DNA of 34,272 nucleotides from Candidatus Heimdallarchaeota archaeon. Lineage in GTDB: Archaea > Asgardarchaeota > Heimdallarchaeia > Heimdallarchaeales > Kariarchaeaceae. The stretch is taken from positions 1-34,272 of the forward strand of contig WAKA01000037.1 of NCBI GenBank assembly GCA_015523565.1. Direction: 5' to 3'. The position numbers were made by a program, and so were the translations under genes. Below the pieces are notes generated by a model. It saw only the letters and a program-made list of their open reading frames with translations, did not search any database and was not told the DNA's origin. Positions 33,638-34,272 of this stretch are shown one piece after another (position 1 is the stretch's first letter; every line of letters begins with the position of its first letter).

Positions 33638-33724
33638 CTAAATAAATAAGGGTTGGAGCTTCTTAAATGTTTCCAATTTTAGAAGGGTTGTTTTTATACT
33701 ACTCCTATCATCAGCAGATACTGA

Positions 33725-33730
33725 TTTATA
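33725..33730 (+). promoter_or_regulatory. TATA box of the 33755 gene
   Basis: TTTATA centred 27 nt before the ATG at 33755, consistent with a leaderless transcript. Confidence 0.55.
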
Positions 33731-33754
33731 TGTTCATATCCCTATGGGAATTGC

Positions 33755-34272
33755 ATGCTTGAAGGTATTTCCCAAATTGTTGAGCAACGGCAAGGGACAA
33801 TTGCAAATATACTTGCCCTATTAGGCAAACGTCCAGCTTCAAGCACATATGGTTTCTTTATTCTTGTCACCATTGTCTTGAATTCACTCAAGTTGTATTC
33901 CCCTGCGATTATTCTTCAGCATTTTTTTGTATTCATTGTTGTCCTTTCATTGGAACAGAAATGGCTCAAAAGTCTTCATCTTCCCCAAACCAAATTTCAA
34001 TTCTTCATTGTCCAGAGATATTGGAAATTTTTCTTTTTAGGGGGAATGGTTTATGGAGGGATCGTTGTCTTTCTGTTACCCACTTTGTTTTTTCTTCCCT
34101 TCGCTAATCCTTTTCCAATATCTTATCTGATATATTTTGTCTTTTCTTTTCTTCTTTCTCTTGCTTTTATCTCCCCTGGATTTTATAAGATCATGAACGA
34201 AACGTCCGAGGGTGTAAAACGCCTTATATCTTCATTTGAACAAGTCGCATCATTTACTGTCTACTTTTTTGC
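33755..34272 (+). CDS. membrane protein, C-terminus cut by window edge
   Basis: An open frame from ATG 33755 continues beyond the last base (172 complete codons seen). After a short polar N-terminus (MLEGISQIVEQRQG), about four hydrophobic helices are visible: two near 34-65, one near 92-112, and one near 120-142. The C-terminal part seen includes a polar stretch NETSEGVKRL and a start of another helix. The layout resembles Yip1-type membrane proteins of archaea, but this is only a resemblance. The TATA box at -27 supports this start; another ATG at 33743 leads to an early stop. Confidence 0.6.
   Translation, partial: MLEGISQIVEQRQGTIANILALLGKRPASSTYGFFILVTIVLNSLKLYSPAIILQHFFVFIVVLSLEQKWLKSLHLPQTKFQFFIVQRYWKFFFLGGMVYGGIVVFLLPTLFFLPFANPFPISYLIYFVFSFLLSLAFISPGFYKIMNETSEGVKRLISSFEQVASFTVYFF

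Noticed and set aside
1..34272. CRISPR arrays, insertion sequences, tRNA or rRNA genes
   Set aside because: No regularly spaced repeats, transposase motifs, terminal inverted repeats, or tRNA T-arm pattern were seen in any intergenic region.

Overview
The window is archaeal. It holds archaeal information-processing genes: SBDS, exosome Rrp4/Rrp41/Rrp42, KEOPS Pcc1, an archaeal Brix protein, ribosomal protein eL43 (L37Ae), prefoldin beta, AlaX and a TAN1-like THUMP protein. It is AT-rich. Several first-in-operon genes have a TATA-like box about 27 nt before the start codon, as expected for leaderless archaeal mRNAs, while downstream genes in operons have Shine-Dalgarno sites. A full CuA-containing cytochrome oxidase operon, a heme O synthase, an acyl-CoA dehydrogenase and a crotonase point to an aerobic or facultatively aerobic, heterotrophic archaeon. 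A Heimdallarchaeia-like Asgard lineage would fit, but the sequence alone does not prove it and no rRNA or tRNA gene is present.

Layout. 1-3.4 kb: a truncated CPBP membrane protease (minus), then crotonase and an Fpg/Nei glycosylase (plus), convergent with AlaX. 3.5-8.2 kb: a plus-strand run of prolyl oligopeptidase, M20 peptidase, EamA transporter and a small YHS/TRASH metal-binding protein, which looks like peptide use plus export. 8.3-10.2 kb: three minus-strand accessory genes (two-CW Cys-rich protein, a helical orphan, a membrane protein with a zinc ribbon). 10.3-13.1 kb: a 924-residue protein whose C-terminal half is a degenerate Hsp70. 13.1-14.8 kb: an HD nucleotidase, a membrane protein and an Lrp/AsnC regulator (minus). 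The regulator is divergent from a PLP trans-sulfuration enzyme, and a repeated 14-bp motif sits at both ends of the shared promoter region. 16.3-17.4 kb: an orphan and a small membrane protein. 17.6-22.8 kb: the ribosome-biogenesis/exosome block, split into two convergent halves (SBDS-rrp4-rrp41-rrp42 on plus; prefoldin beta, eL43, Brix, Pcc1 on minus). Rrp41 carries an unusual acidic tail of about 240 residues. 22.9-28.7 kb: alpha/beta hydrolase, THUMP protein, coiled-coil/winged-helix protein, secreted GH114-like protein, acyl-CoA dehydrogenase and a 429-residue orphan. 28.8-33.3 kb: ctaB and coxB-A-C-D. 33.3-34.3 kb: a small repeat protein and a truncated membrane protein.

How the genes fit together: the peptidases and the acyl-CoA enzymes would yield amino acids, acyl-CoA and reducing power, and the oxidase would be the respiratory end point. 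The sulfur-amino-acid lyase appears to be under the control of its divergent Lrp-family neighbour. The RNA-processing block is housekeeping.

No stretch longer than 300 bases lacks a gene. The longest gaps are 14780-14984 (repeated operator candidate), 17397-17577 (AT-rich promoter and a short hairpin before SBDS), 10151-10324 (divergent promoters with one palindrome), 3404-3567 (divergent promoters) and 29721-29881 (coxB promoter). No tRNA, rRNA, CRISPR array, insertion sequence or origin was seen.
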